A model generated the notes under the pieces. That model made no database searches. It was not told where the DNA came from and was given only the letters and a program-made list of their open reading frames with translations. 64,000 nucleotides of DNA, taken from Nitrospirota bacterium (lineage in GTDB: Bacteria; Nitrospirota; Thermodesulfovibrionia; SZUA-242). Position numbers and translations under genes: made by a program. Below, one piece after another: positions 44,379 through 51,801 of the stretch. Numbering within the stretch: position 1 is the stretch's first letter; each line of letters begins with the position of its first letter. The stretch spans positions 1-64,000 of the forward strand of contig JACRHH010000002.1 of assembly GCA_016212095.1 (NCBI GenBank), read 5' to 3'.

Positions 44379-45064
44379 TTGCCCTCGCCTCCGAAGATCA
44401 CCGCTTCCTTGCGCGACAGAAGATCGAGCATCGCCTCGCCGTCAGGCTCCTTTTTCACCGACGACATAACCTCGTCGTCTTTGAGCAGCCTGAGCAGTTT
44501 CGACTGGATGCGAAGGAAACGCCGTTCGCTTTTGGGAAATATGAAGAAAAGCGTGTCAACATCCTCGTTGTCGAGCGCGCCAAAGGCAATGGGCTTTTCG
44601 AGGCGGCAGAGCGAGATATGCGAAAGTTTAGTGAAAGTTCCGAAGGTTTTCGGGTGCGGCAGGGCGATGCCGCTTCCTATGGCGGTCGGGCAGAGTTCCT
44701 CTCGCTCCATGACAGACCTGAACAGCCCGGCAGTGTCCAGGCCGGAAATCGCGCCGCCTATTTTTGCAAGACAGGCATGAATCGCGTCTTCCCTCGTGTT
44801 GGCTGAAACCGAATGCATCACGCCGCCGCGCCGCATGAATTCGGCTATGGAGATCAGCGCCTCGTCCTCGGACGAATACTTGTCGATTCCGGCCTTCGCC
44901 GAAAACGCCCGCGTGTCCTCGATCCACGAATTTATCTCGCGCCGGTCGAACCTCCACTGTCCGCCCACACGGAAACACGGAATGGTTTCGTTGCGGATCA
45001 TGCGGTAGATCGTCTTTTCGGAGACGTTCAGAAGTTCAGCTACGTCTTTTACCGAAAGCTGCAC
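44375..45064 (-). CDS. Excisionase-type HTH fused to PTS EIIA-like domain, putative regulator of the Ehr operon
   Basis: A 229-residue regulator. Residues 1-50 are a MerR/excisionase-family DNA-binding helix-turn-helix (VKDVAELLNVSEKTIYRM, then VGGQWRFDRREINSWI). Residues about 80-229 are a fructose/nitrogen-type EIIA domain with the phosphorylatable His137 (GSGIALPHPKT). No transport genes are near, so it probably senses phosphorylation state and controls transcription. It is the first gene of the Ehr operon, overlapping the HyfB-like gene. Start is GTG at 45064. Four 10-bp-spaced repeats directly upstream may be its operator. Confidence 0.9.
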   Translation of the reverse strand: MQLSVKDVAELLNVSEKTIYRMIRNETIPCFRVGGQWRFDRREINSWIEDTRAFSAKAGIDKYSSEDEALISIAEFMRRGGVMHSVSANTREDAIHACLAKIGGAISGLDTAGLFRSVMEREELCPTAIGSGIALPHPKTFGTFTKLSHISLCRLEKPIAFGALDNEDVDTLFFIFPKSERRFLRIQSKLLRLLKDDEVMSSVKKEPDGEAMLDLLSRKEAVIFGGEGK

Positions 45065-45066
45065 GA

Positions 45067-45106
45067 TGTCCCATTTTGTCCCAACTTGTCCATAACTGTC
45101 ACATAT
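45067..45106. promoter_or_regulatory. Four direct TGTCC repeats at exact 10-bp spacing (putative operator)
   Basis: TGTCC begins at 45067, 45077 and 45087, and TGTCA at 45097, so one element per helical turn. The first repeat is 2 bp from the regulator's start codon and its complement (GGGACA) overlaps the ribosome binding site. Autoregulation by the HTH protein is a natural reading. Confidence 0.6.
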
Positions 45107-45134
45107 ATTGCAGCAAGGTGGGCGCGGTTGTCAA
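45105..45134 (-). promoter_or_regulatory. Possible promoter of the Ehr operon
   Basis: On the minus strand a perfect TTGACA (45134-45129) is followed by CAATAT after 18 bp, or GCAATA after 17. The -10 is weak, which would fit a regulated promoter next to the TGTCC repeats. Confidence 0.4.
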
Positions 45135-45140
45135 TTGCGC

Positions 45141-45242
45141 CGCCGGGTGCTTGACACACGGCGTTGGCTTGACGCGCCGGGTGCTTGACACACGGCGTTG
45201 GCTTGACGCGCCGGGTGCTTGACACACGGCGTTGGCTTGATT
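45141..45242. repeat. Tandem 34-bp repeat, three copies, upstream of atpB
   Basis: CGCCGGGTGCTTGACACACG begins at 45141, 45175 and 45209, each unit continuing GCGTTGGCTTGA. Each unit carries TTGACA. Only the last is followed by a -10 hexamer at the right distance. Confidence 0.95.
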
Positions 45243-45247
45243 ATCAT
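45219..45247 (+). promoter_or_regulatory. Strong sigma-70 promoter of atpB
   Basis: Perfect TTGACA (45219-45224), 17-bp spacer and TATCAT (45242-45247). The -35 lies in the third copy of the 34-bp repeat. Confidence 0.75.
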
Positions 45248-45314
45248 TACCTCGCCTTAATTGTCACATCCGGAATCCTGCCGGTTTATTTGCAAACTTT
45301 TTCGGAGGACTTGT

Positions 45315-45974
45315 ATGAAGGAACCGTTTGAGTTTTTCCATTATATTCACGGCATACCACTGTATGTAACCCATGCGTGGCTTGTCATGGGCGGACTTAT
45401 CATGGCGGCGCTTGCAGTGCGCGGCGCAATGGCGGTTCTTCCCGGCGGATTCCAGAACGTGGTCGAGTCTGTTCTCGACATCTTCTACGATCTGGTCAAC
45501 GAGTCGATGGGGCACGAGGGTAGAAAGGTATTTCCGCTGATCGCCTCGCTTGGCCTATTCATCCTTTTCGGCAATTTCCTCGGCCTCGTTCCGGGTTTCG
45601 GCGCGCCCACGGGCAACATCAACACAACGCTGGCGCTGGCGCTTCCGGTCTTCTTCCTCACGCATATTCTTGGTCTGAAGCATCACGGCCTGGGCTACAT
45701 CAAGCATTTCACCGGCCCGATGCCGGCGCTCGCGCCGCTCATGCTGCCGATTGAACTGATCGGACATGTTGCTCGTCCGGTAACCTTGGCTGTTCGACTT
45801 TTTGGAAATATGACAGCCAAGCACTACCTGCTTGCGATTCTTGGCGTGCTTTCACCGTGGATCATCCCTAGCGCGATTCTGGCGCTTGGAACACTGGTGA
45901 GCGTGATTCAGGCTTATGTGTTCGTGCTTCTTACCACGAACTATCTGGCTGGCGCTGTAGAACACGCGCATTAA
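45315..45974 (+). CDS. atpB: F-type ATP synthase subunit a
   Basis: Membrane stator subunit that forms the ion half-channels against the c-ring. The start at 45315 has CGGAGGA upstream; MKEPFEFFHYIHG is a plausible N-terminus and gives 219 residues. The essential arginine helix is visible as RPVTLAVRLFGNMTAKHYL, with the usual GNFLGLVPGFGAPTGNINTTLALAL segment earlier (seen in parts). It is followed by atpE only; the remaining ATP synthase genes are not in the window, an arrangement common in delta-type bacteria. Confidence 0.96.
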   Translation: MKEPFEFFHYIHGIPLYVTHAWLVMGGLIMAALAVRGAMAVLPGGFQNVVESVLDIFYDLVNESMGHEGRKVFPLIASLGLFILFGNFLGLVPGFGAPTGNINTTLALALPVFFLTHILGLKHHGLGYIKHFTGPMPALAPLMLPIELIGHVARPVTLAVRLFGNMTAKHYLLAILGVLSPWIIPSAILALGTLVSVIQAYVFVLLTTNYLAGAVEHAH

Positions 45975-45984
45975 TACCGCTGGG

Positions 45985-46050
45985 GTTTTCACGCCGCATG
46001 GCTTGCCATGCGGGACAGTTTTCACGCCGCATGGCAAGCCATGCGGGACA
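45985..46050. repeat. Tandem 33-bp palindromic repeat between atpB and atpE
   Basis: Two copies start GTTTTCACGCCGCATGGC. Each contains arms CCGCATGGC and GCCATGCGG, with loop TT in the first copy and AA in the second. In an atpBE transcript they would form two adjacent stem-loops before the atpE ribosome binding site. Confidence 0.9.
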
Positions 46051-46100
46051 GGCGAATCTAAGCATTCGTTTCATCATTACGGAAAGGAGGAGTAAAAATT

Positions 46101-46421
46101 ATGAAGAAGTTCATGACAGTCATGGCTTTGGCGTTCGCGGTTGTCGCAGTGCTCGCACCGGCGGCTTTCGCGGCTGAGGACGGCGGCGCAAGCGCACATG
46201 CGTTCGGCTACCTCGGCGCCGGTCTTGCCATCGGCATCGCGGCACTCGGAACCGGCATCGGTCAGGGTATCGGCGTCGGCAAAGCGGTTGAAGGCATCGC
46301 CCGCAATCCGGGAGCAGCCGCCAAGAGACAGACCGCGCTTCTGATCGGTCGGGCCCTTATCGCGTCGCTCGCCATTTACGCGCTCGTCGTTTCGCTCATC
46401 ATTCTTATTGTGAAGTGGTAA
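46101..46421 (+). CDS. atpE: F-type ATP synthase subunit c with altered ion-binding site
   Basis: Rotor-ring subunit. A leader-like N-terminus (1-24, ending AAFAAE) precedes helix 1 (about 36-64, glycine-rich [16 protein letters not shown]), the polar loop GIARNPGA and helix 2 (about 79-104). The usual helix-2 motif is [14 protein letters not shown]; here it reads [14 protein letters not shown], so the essential carboxylate is Ala88 (codon GCG at 46362-46364). No acidic residue exists in either helix. A strong GGAGG precedes the ATG. Otherwise the protein is intact, so it is either a real variant, an inactive copy, or a base error. Confidence 0.93.
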   Translation: MKKFMTVMALAFAVVAVLAPAAFAAEDGGASAHAFGYLGAGLAIGIAALGTGIGQGIGVGKAVEGIARNPGAAAKRQTALLIGRALIASLAIYALVVSLIILIVKW

Positions 46422-46465
46422 TCCGGAGAAATACCGGAAAGTAACGTTTATAGTCATCATATATC

Positions 46466-46511
46466 AGGGGCAGGGCCGGTCCCCCCGGACACGGATTCCA
46501 GCCCCTTTTTA
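46466..46511 (+). terminator. Probable terminator after atpE
   Basis: AGGGGC (46466-46471) can pair with GCCCCT (46501-46506), followed by TTTTA; an inner CCGG-TCCCC-CCGG may stack within the long loop. Confidence 0.5.
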
Positions 46512-46530
46512 TTGGCATCAACATACTAAA

Positions 46531-47307
46531 ATGATTCCATATCACGAAATAGACCCCGTAATATTCCGTATCGGCCCTCTTGCCGTCAGATGGTACGGCA
46601 TGATGTACCTGCTCGGCTTCGGCTCGTCATTTGCGCTGATTCGTTATCGCTTAAACCGCGAGCGAAACGTGATGGACGATGCGAAGGTGGAAGACGTTTT
46701 TTTCTACCTGATTGTCGGGCTTGTCGTCGGCGCGCGCGTGGGCTATATGCTTTTTTACAATCTTGGCGAGATGATTCGTCACCCGCTTTCGATCGTCGCG
46801 GTCTGGAACGGCGGAATGTCGTTTCACGGTGGCCTGATCGGGGCCGTGACAGCGGGATTGCTGTTCTGCCGCAAAAACAGGATATTACCGCTTCCACTGG
46901 CCGACATTGTGATGATAACCGCGCCGATCGGGCTTGCCTTCGGAAGGCTGGGCAACATCATTAACGGCGAGCTTTGGGGTAGGCCGACTGATGTTCCCTG
47001 GGCAATGATGTTTCCGGGAGCCGGGCCGCTGCCGCGCCATCCGTCGCAGTTATACGAACTGGCGCTGGAAGGCGTGACGCTTTTCATGATAATGTGGTTC
47101 ACCCGCAAGCGGTTTTCGCTGCCCGGACAGTCCGCCGGGATTTTTCTTGTGGGCTACGGAATCTTTCGCACAACATGCGAATTCTTCCGCGAACCCGATC
47201 CGCAGCTCGGTTTTCTGTTTGGGCTCTTAACCATGGGCCAGCTTCTGAGTTCCGTCATGATCGCGGCTGGCGCATACATGCTGTTTAAGCGAAGGCAGTC
47301 AACCTGA
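46531..47307 (+). CDS. lgt: Prolipoprotein diacylglyceryl transferase
   Basis: Inner-membrane enzyme that attaches diacylglycerol to the lipobox cysteine of lipoproteins, several of which are encoded in this window. Of 258 residues, the signatures RWYGMMYLLGF, NGGMSFHGGLIGA, the Lgt box GRLGNIINGELWGRPTD and HPSQLYELALEG are all present, with about seven helices. No strong Shine-Dalgarno is seen before the ATG at 46531. The stop codon lies in the first copy of a 15-bp tandem repeat. Confidence 0.97.
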   Translation: MIPYHEIDPVIFRIGPLAVRWYGMMYLLGFGSSFALIRYRLNRERNVMDDAKVEDVFFYLIVGLVVGARVGYMLFYNLGEMIRHPLSIVAVWNGGMSFHGGLIGAVTAGLLFCRKNRILPLPLADIVMITAPIGLAFGRLGNIINGELWGRPTDVPWAMMFPGAGPLPRHPSQLYELALEGVTLFMIMWFTRKRFSLPGQSAGIFLVGYGIFRTTCEFFREPDPQLGFLFGLLTMGQLLSSVMIAAGAYMLFKRRQST

Positions 47308-47327
47308 CACTAGTCAACCTGACACTA
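47298..47327. repeat. Tandem 15-bp repeat spanning the lgt stop codon
   Basis: GTCAACCTGACACTA occurs twice in a row. The lgt TGA lies in the first copy. Confidence 0.85.
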
Positions 47328-47357
47328 TTGCAAACCATGTGCCCGGCTTTCTATAAT
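47328..47357 (+). promoter_or_regulatory. Probable promoter of the aminotransferase gene
   Basis: TTGCAA (47328-47333), 18-bp spacer and a perfect TATAAT (47352-47357), about 50 bp before the start codon. Confidence 0.55.
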
Positions 47358-47405
47358 CCCTGACGCGGCGATTTCCGCGTACATTATTTTGCGGAGAATA
47401 CCGTC

Positions 47406-48614
47406 ATGAAAACACTTGCAGAACGGGCCGGATCGATCAGGCCGTCGCCCACGCTTGCCATAGACGCAAAGGCCAAGGCCATGAAGGCCTCAGGCATCGA
47501 CGTGGTGGGGTTTGGAGTTGGCGAGCCCGACTTCGACACGCCTGAACATATCAAGGAGGCCGGAATAAAGGCCATCCGCGACGGCCACACGAAATACATG
47601 GCAGTGCCGGGAATCGATCCGCTCAAGGACGCGATCATCGCCAAGCTGAAGCGCGACAACGGCCTCGACTATGCGCGCAACGAGATTATCGTATCCTGCG
47701 GCGCAAAGCACAGCCTTTACAACGTGGCGCAGGCGCTCTACGGCCCAGGCGACGAGGTGCTCATTCCCGCGCCATACTGGGTTTCGTATCCGGATCAGGT
47801 TATGCTGAACGGCGCGACGCCGGTAATCGTGCCTACACGCGAGGAAGACAGGTTCGCCATATCCGCCGAGCAGCTCGAACGCTACATCACGCCGCGCACG
47901 AAGGCGCTCATACTTAACAGCCCGTCGAACCCCACCGGGCTAGCCTACGACAGGGGCGTGTTCGAGGCGGTTGCCGCGCTTGCCGTGAAACACGACTTCT
48001 ATGTGGTTTCGGACGAAATATACGAAAAGCTGGTCTACGACGGATTCCAGCACATAAGCATCGCGTCGCTTGGGCCGGAGATCAAGGCGCGAACATTCGT
48101 GATCAACGGCGTTTCGAAGTCGCACGCCATGACCGGCTGGCGCATGGGATACACCGCTGGCCCGGCAAACGTGATCAAGGCAATGTCCGACATCCAGAGC
48201 CAGTCAACATCGAACGTATGCTCGATCACGCAGATGGCCTCGATTGCGGCGCTGAACGGCCCGGAAGATTTCCTCAAGGGCATGTTGGCCGAATTCGACA
48301 AGCGTCGGCGCTATATGGTTGAACGCCTGAACAAGATGCCGGGCGTTTCCTGCCTTATGCCTGTCGGCGCGTTCTACGCGTTTCCGAATGTGTCGGCCCT
48401 GTACGGTAAGATGTACGGCAAGAGCGCGGGCGGGCGCAAGATCAATTCGTCCGCCGACATGGCCGCCTATCTGCTTGAAGACGCGAACGTTGCGCTGGTT
48501 CACGGCGAGGCGTTCGGCGACGACAGGTTCATCCGGCTTTCCTACGCCACCTCGATGGAGAATATCGAGAAGGGACTGAACCGTATCGAGCAGGCGCTCG
48601 CCCGGCTGGCCTGA
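47406..48614 (+). CDS. Class I aminotransferase (aspartate aminotransferase type)
   Basis: PLP enzyme of 402 residues, probably interconverting aspartate and glutamate or a related pair. The PLP-lysine motif is NGVSKSHAMTGWRMGY, with FGVGEPDFDTPEHIKEA near the N-terminus, NSPSNPTG in the middle (Asn for PLP), and FIRLSYATS at the C-terminus (substrate-binding Arg). This is the subgroup I-gamma pattern common in bacteria. It lies 5 bp before era and has its own promoter. Near-by lysine genes suggest an amino-acid role, but specificity is not certain. Confidence 0.92.
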   Translation: MKTLAERAGSIRPSPTLAIDAKAKAMKASGIDVVGFGVGEPDFDTPEHIKEAGIKAIRDGHTKYMAVPGIDPLKDAIIAKLKRDNGLDYARNEIIVSCGAKHSLYNVAQALYGPGDEVLIPAPYWVSYPDQVMLNGATPVIVPTREEDRFAISAEQLERYITPRTKALILNSPSNPTGLAYDRGVFEAVAALAVKHDFYVVSDEIYEKLVYDGFQHISIASLGPEIKARTFVINGVSKSHAMTGWRMGYTAGPANVIKAMSDIQSQSTSNVCSITQMASIAALNGPEDFLKGMLAEFDKRRRYMVERLNKMPGVSCLMPVGAFYAFPNVSALYGKMYGKSAGGRKINSSADMAAYLLEDANVALVHGEAFGDDRFIRLSYATSMENIEKGLNRIEQALARLA

Positions 48615-48619
48615 CCGTC

Positions 48620-49558
48620 TTGAATAATGAATCCAAAGAGCCGGACGACTTCAAGTCCGGCTTCGTGTCGCTGGTCGGACGCCCGAACACGGGCAAGTCA
48701 ACGCTTCTTAACGCCTTCGTCGGGCGTAAAATTGCCATAACCACAAGCCGCCCGCAGACCACGCGAAACCGCCTGACCGGAATTCACAACCAGCCCGGCG
48801 CTCAGGTGGTCTTCATGGATACGCCCGGCATCCACAAGCCGCACGACAAGCTGGGCGAGTTCATGGTGAAAACAGCCGTGCAGTCGCTGGAAGAGGTGGA
48901 CTGCGCGATATTCGTGGTCGAGCCTTTTTGGTCGAATACGCCTCAACTCGGCCCCGGAGACCGCTACATTGCCGAAGTTCTCAAGGCCGCCGGTCTGCCG
49001 GTGATACTTGCGATAAACAAGGTTGACACGATCAAGCACAGCGACGCGATACTTCCGGTGATGGACGCGTACCGGGAGCTTATGGATTTCGTCGGGATAG
49101 TGCCTGTCTCGGCCAAAACCGGACAGAACGTGCCGCTATTAATGGATACGGTCATCGGGCTGCTGCCCGAAGGGCCGAAGTTCTACCCGGACGACATTCT
49201 TACCGATCAGATCGAGCGTTTCATGGCAGGCGAAATCGTGCGCGAAAGGGTTATGACGCACACGCGCGACGAGATTCCTCACTCGGTTGCGGTCGAGATC
49301 GAGGAGTTCAGCGAGCGCGAAGGCGGCAACGTTGGGGTCTTCATCCGGGCGGTGGTGTATGTGGAACGCGAAAGCCAGAAAAGAATTATAATAGGCAAGT
49401 CCGGTTCGCTGCTAAAGAAAATCGGAACCGAGGCCAGGGTAGACATTGCGCGTCTTCTGGATACATCGGTGTACCTCGATCTTTGGGTGAAGGTGAAGGG
49501 CGACTGGCGGCGCGACGACCGCTCGCTAGCCGCGTTCGGTTACCGACGCGGCGATTGA
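48620..49558 (+). CDS. era: GTPase Era
   Basis: Essential GTPase for 30S assembly that binds the 3' end of 16S rRNA. Residues include G1 GRPNTGKST, G3 DTPGIHKP, G4 NKVD and the C-terminal KH domain (GKSGSLLKKIGTEARVDIARL, seen in parts). Length 312 is normal. The start is taken as TTG at 48620, 5 bp after the aminotransferase stop; no clear ribosome site is visible, so translation may be coupled. Confidence 0.96.
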   Translation: MNNESKEPDDFKSGFVSLVGRPNTGKSTLLNAFVGRKIAITTSRPQTTRNRLTGIHNQPGAQVVFMDTPGIHKPHDKLGEFMVKTAVQSLEEVDCAIFVVEPFWSNTPQLGPGDRYIAEVLKAAGLPVILAINKVDTIKHSDAILPVMDAYRELMDFVGIVPVSAKTGQNVPLLMDTVIGLLPEGPKFYPDDILTDQIERFMAGEIVRERVMTHTRDEIPHSVAVEIEEFSEREGGNVGVFIRAVVYVERESQKRIIIGKSGSLLKKIGTEARVDIARLLDTSVYLDLWVKVKGDWRRDDRSLAAFGYRRGD

Positions 49559-49610
49559 TCGCGCGTTGGTAAATACTGCGAGGCTTAACGGGAGAAATGG
49601 CAGGCGAAGC

Positions 49611-50069
49611 ATGCTTGTTCAGATGAAAATTGAGGGTCTGCTCTTTGATCCACGCAGCAGCATGTATATACTGCTGCTTAAAGACATGCGGAAGGATGCC
49701 ATGCGAACGCTGCCGATATGGATCGGCAAGCCCGAAGCCGATTCCATTGCGATAGCGATCGGCAGGGTGGCAACGCCGCGCCCCCTTACGCACGATCTCA
49801 TGAAAAGCCTGATGGACTGCTTCGACGCATCGGTTGCCCGCGTCGTCATCACGGATATTCGCGAAAACACGTATTTCGCAACTATTGAGCTATATGTAAA
49901 CGGACGCTCGATGTATATCGACTCGCGCCCCTCCGATGCCGTTGCTCTGGCGATAAGATCGAACGCCCCCGTGTTCGTGAGCGAAAGCGTGATCGAGCAC
50001 CAGTATAACGACAACCTTGAGGGTTGGCTTCAGAATCTGAAGCCCGAAGACTTCGGCAACGTCATGTGA
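49611..50069 (+). CDS. Bifunctional nuclease family protein (DUF151)
   Basis: A 152-residue protein with the DUF151/bifunctional-nuclease signature: LPIWIGKPEADSIAIA, RPLTHDLMKSLMD and the ending DSRPSDAVALAIRSNAPVFV. In plants and some bacteria this fold has DNase/RNase activity or binds nucleic acid; in bacteria the role is unsettled. The start at 49611 is chosen to give the usual N-terminus (MKIEGLLFDP two residues in). It lies between era and recO. Confidence 0.88.
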   Translation: MLVQMKIEGLLFDPRSSMYILLLKDMRKDAMRTLPIWIGKPEADSIAIAIGRVATPRPLTHDLMKSLMDCFDASVARVVITDIRENTYFATIELYVNGRSMYIDSRPSDAVALAIRSNAPVFVSESVIEHQYNDNLEGWLQNLKPEDFGNVM

Positions 50070-50132
50070 TTGCCGGGCTCTGGCAGCCTTGCCCTTTTCA
50101 TGCGGCAGGTTCGGCTCGATGATGCAGCGTTC

Positions 50133-50840
50133 ATGAACCAGCGATCCGACGCTTTGGTGCTCAAAACCCGCGAGTACGGCGACGCCGACCTGATAGTCAC
50201 ATTCTTCGCCCGCGAGCTTGGCATTGTAAATGGATTCGCCAAAAGCGCGCGCAAGTTCAGGAGCCGTTTCGGCGCTTCGCTTGAGCCGCTGTCGCACGTC
50301 AGGCTGACGCTCATGGGCAAGGAGGGCGCGGCGCTTCCGCGAATTACCCAAGCCGACATCATCGATTCATTCCGCGCAATCCGCGAAGATCTTCAGCTTC
50401 TGCTTCATGTTGCGCCGCTTGCCGATTTCATGGCCGGAATGCTGCACGAGCACGAGCCGCATCCGCGCAGGTTCGATCTTTTTCTTGCCGCGCTTCGGAG
50501 CTTCGAAAAGGGCGCGCCGCGCGAACTTGTCGCCCTTGCGTTTCGGGTGAAATTTCTCTGGATGACAGGCTATGCCCCACGCACAGGCGGCTGCGGACGA
50601 TGCGGCGCAACGTTTCAGGGCAGCTTCGCGCTCTTCTATCCGACGCAGGGAACCGTGCTATGCCGCAACTGCGCTCCTGAAGGCGAGGCCGAGGCGGTGA
50701 AATTGGGCGCCGAGGCGGTGAAATTGCTGGAAACGGTAAAAACAAGGCGGTTCGACGAGCTTGCGGTGATGCCGGTTTCCGGCGAAGCCCTTGCAGGGGC
50801 CGGGCGGGTGATCGACGCGCATGTTAAAAGGCACGGCTGA
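50133..50840 (+). CDS. recO: DNA repair protein RecO
   Basis: Recombination mediator that loads RecA with RecR. An N-terminal OB fold (SDALVLKTREYGDADLIVTF, then SRFGASLEPLSHVRL) and a C-terminal domain with a four-cysteine zinc site (CGRCG and LCRNC) are present. The start at 50133 gives the standard N-terminus and 235 residues; a longer frame back to 50070 is possible. Next to era, a frequent neighbour in bacteria. A short direct repeat near the C-terminus encodes GAEAVKL/AEAVKLGAEAVKL. Confidence 0.93.
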   Translation: MNQRSDALVLKTREYGDADLIVTFFARELGIVNGFAKSARKFRSRFGASLEPLSHVRLTLMGKEGAALPRITQADIIDSFRAIREDLQLLLHVAPLADFMAGMLHEHEPHPRRFDLFLAALRSFEKGAPRELVALAFRVKFLWMTGYAPRTGGCGRCGATFQGSFALFYPTQGTVLCRNCAPEGEAEAVKLGAEAVKLLETVKTRRFDELAVMPVSGEALAGAGRVIDAHVKRHG

Positions 50841-50968
50841 CATATCTTCCGTAAGCAATTGAATTTGCCGCATATTATTTCACCCGCCTGCTTCGCCTTT
50901 GAGTTTGCCGTTTTTCGGGTACAATGTGATATTGCATCCAAACGCTGGTTCAAGAGGTGTTTTTCATC

Positions 50969-51208
50969 GTGTGTCTTGCCGTGCCATCAAGAATAGTTGA
51001 ACTCGACGGCATGAAGGCCGTCGTTGACGTACGCGGAGCTCGAAGGGAGGTTAGCCTGCTTATTCTGCCGGAGGAGGTTTCGTTGGGCGACTATGTGATA
51101 GTTCACGCCGGATTCGCCATCAACACTGTGAATCGCGACGACGCGCTGGAAGCCCTGCGTTTCTTCGATAAAGTTCTTCAATCGGGCGGAGAAGGCGTGT
51201 TCCTTTAA
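50969..51208 (+). CDS. hypC: Hydrogenase maturation chaperone HypC/HybG
   Basis: A 79-residue chaperone that delivers the Fe(CN)2CO unit to the large subunit of NiFe hydrogenases. The start at GTG 50969 gives MCLAVPSRI, with the essential Cys2, and the SLLILPEEVSLGDYVIVHAGFAI barrel (in parts) follows. The other hyp genes are not here. Since the Ehr large subunit lacks NiFe ligands, HypC implies a true NiFe hydrogenase elsewhere in the genome. Confidence 0.93.
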   Translation: MCLAVPSRIVELDGMKAVVDVRGARREVSLLILPEEVSLGDYVIVHAGFAINTVNRDDALEALRFFDKVLQSGGEGVFL

Positions 51209-51259
51209 AACCGTTCCACCGGAACACCACGCGCCCGGATATTTTTCTGGAGGTGGTTT

Positions 51260-51742
51260 ATGGAAAACAGCCGTTTCGGAAGACGTGACAGGCTTATGCA
51301 GGAGGAACGTCACGACACCTACAAGGATTGGGGGAAATTACCGGAGCCGACACTCTGCGGCACTTGCGGATCGCTGTTTCAAAACGGCAGATGGTCTTGG
51401 GACAAGCCGCCTGTCAAAGCCAATGTTGCCGTCTGTCCGGCCTGCCAGCGCATTGCCGACGGATACCCGGCAGGGCAGGTCGAAATCAGCGGCGAATTCC
51501 TTCGCGATCATCGCGACGATATTCTGAACCTCATCAAAAACCGCGAGGGCATGGAAAAGGAAGAACGCCCGCTTGAACGAATCATGAAGATTAGCGACAC
51601 TGGCGACCGCATTTCGATAACGACAACCGGCGTGCATGTTGCGCGCCGGATCGGCGAGGCCCTGTCACGCGCATATCAGGGCGATTTTTCGTATCAATAC
51701 GGCGAGGCGGACAAGAGTATCAGGGTTTCGTGGTGCAGGTGA
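51260..51742 (+). CDS. Zinc-ribbon protein, BCAM0308-like
   Basis: A 160-residue soluble protein. The N-terminal half has a basic stretch (RFGRRDRLMQEERHD) and two zinc-binding knuckles, PTLCGTCGSLF and VAVCPACQRI. The C-terminal half is an alpha/beta domain. The KLPEPTLCGTCG arrangement is what I recall from the BCAM0308 family, whose function is unknown. GGAGG precedes the ATG. It is followed by a family-A palindrome. Confidence 0.7.
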   Translation: MENSRFGRRDRLMQEERHDTYKDWGKLPEPTLCGTCGSLFQNGRWSWDKPPVKANVAVCPACQRIADGYPAGQVEISGEFLRDHRDDILNLIKNREGMEKEERPLERIMKISDTGDRISITTTGVHVARRIGEALSRAYQGDFSYQYGEADKSIRVSWCR

Positions 51743-51760
51743 GATGAATTGTTAATTTGT

Positions 51761-51784
51761 AGGGGCGAACGGCCGTTCGCCCTT
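51761..51784. repeat. Dispersed G/C palindrome (family A), copy 3
   Basis: AGGGGCGAACGG and CCGTTCGCCCTT form near-perfect arms (one mismatch), flanked by TTTGT and ACAAAAT. Located between convergent genes, so a bidirectional terminator role is possible. Confidence 0.85.
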
Positions 51785-51801
51785 ACAAAATAAATGATAT
51801 T

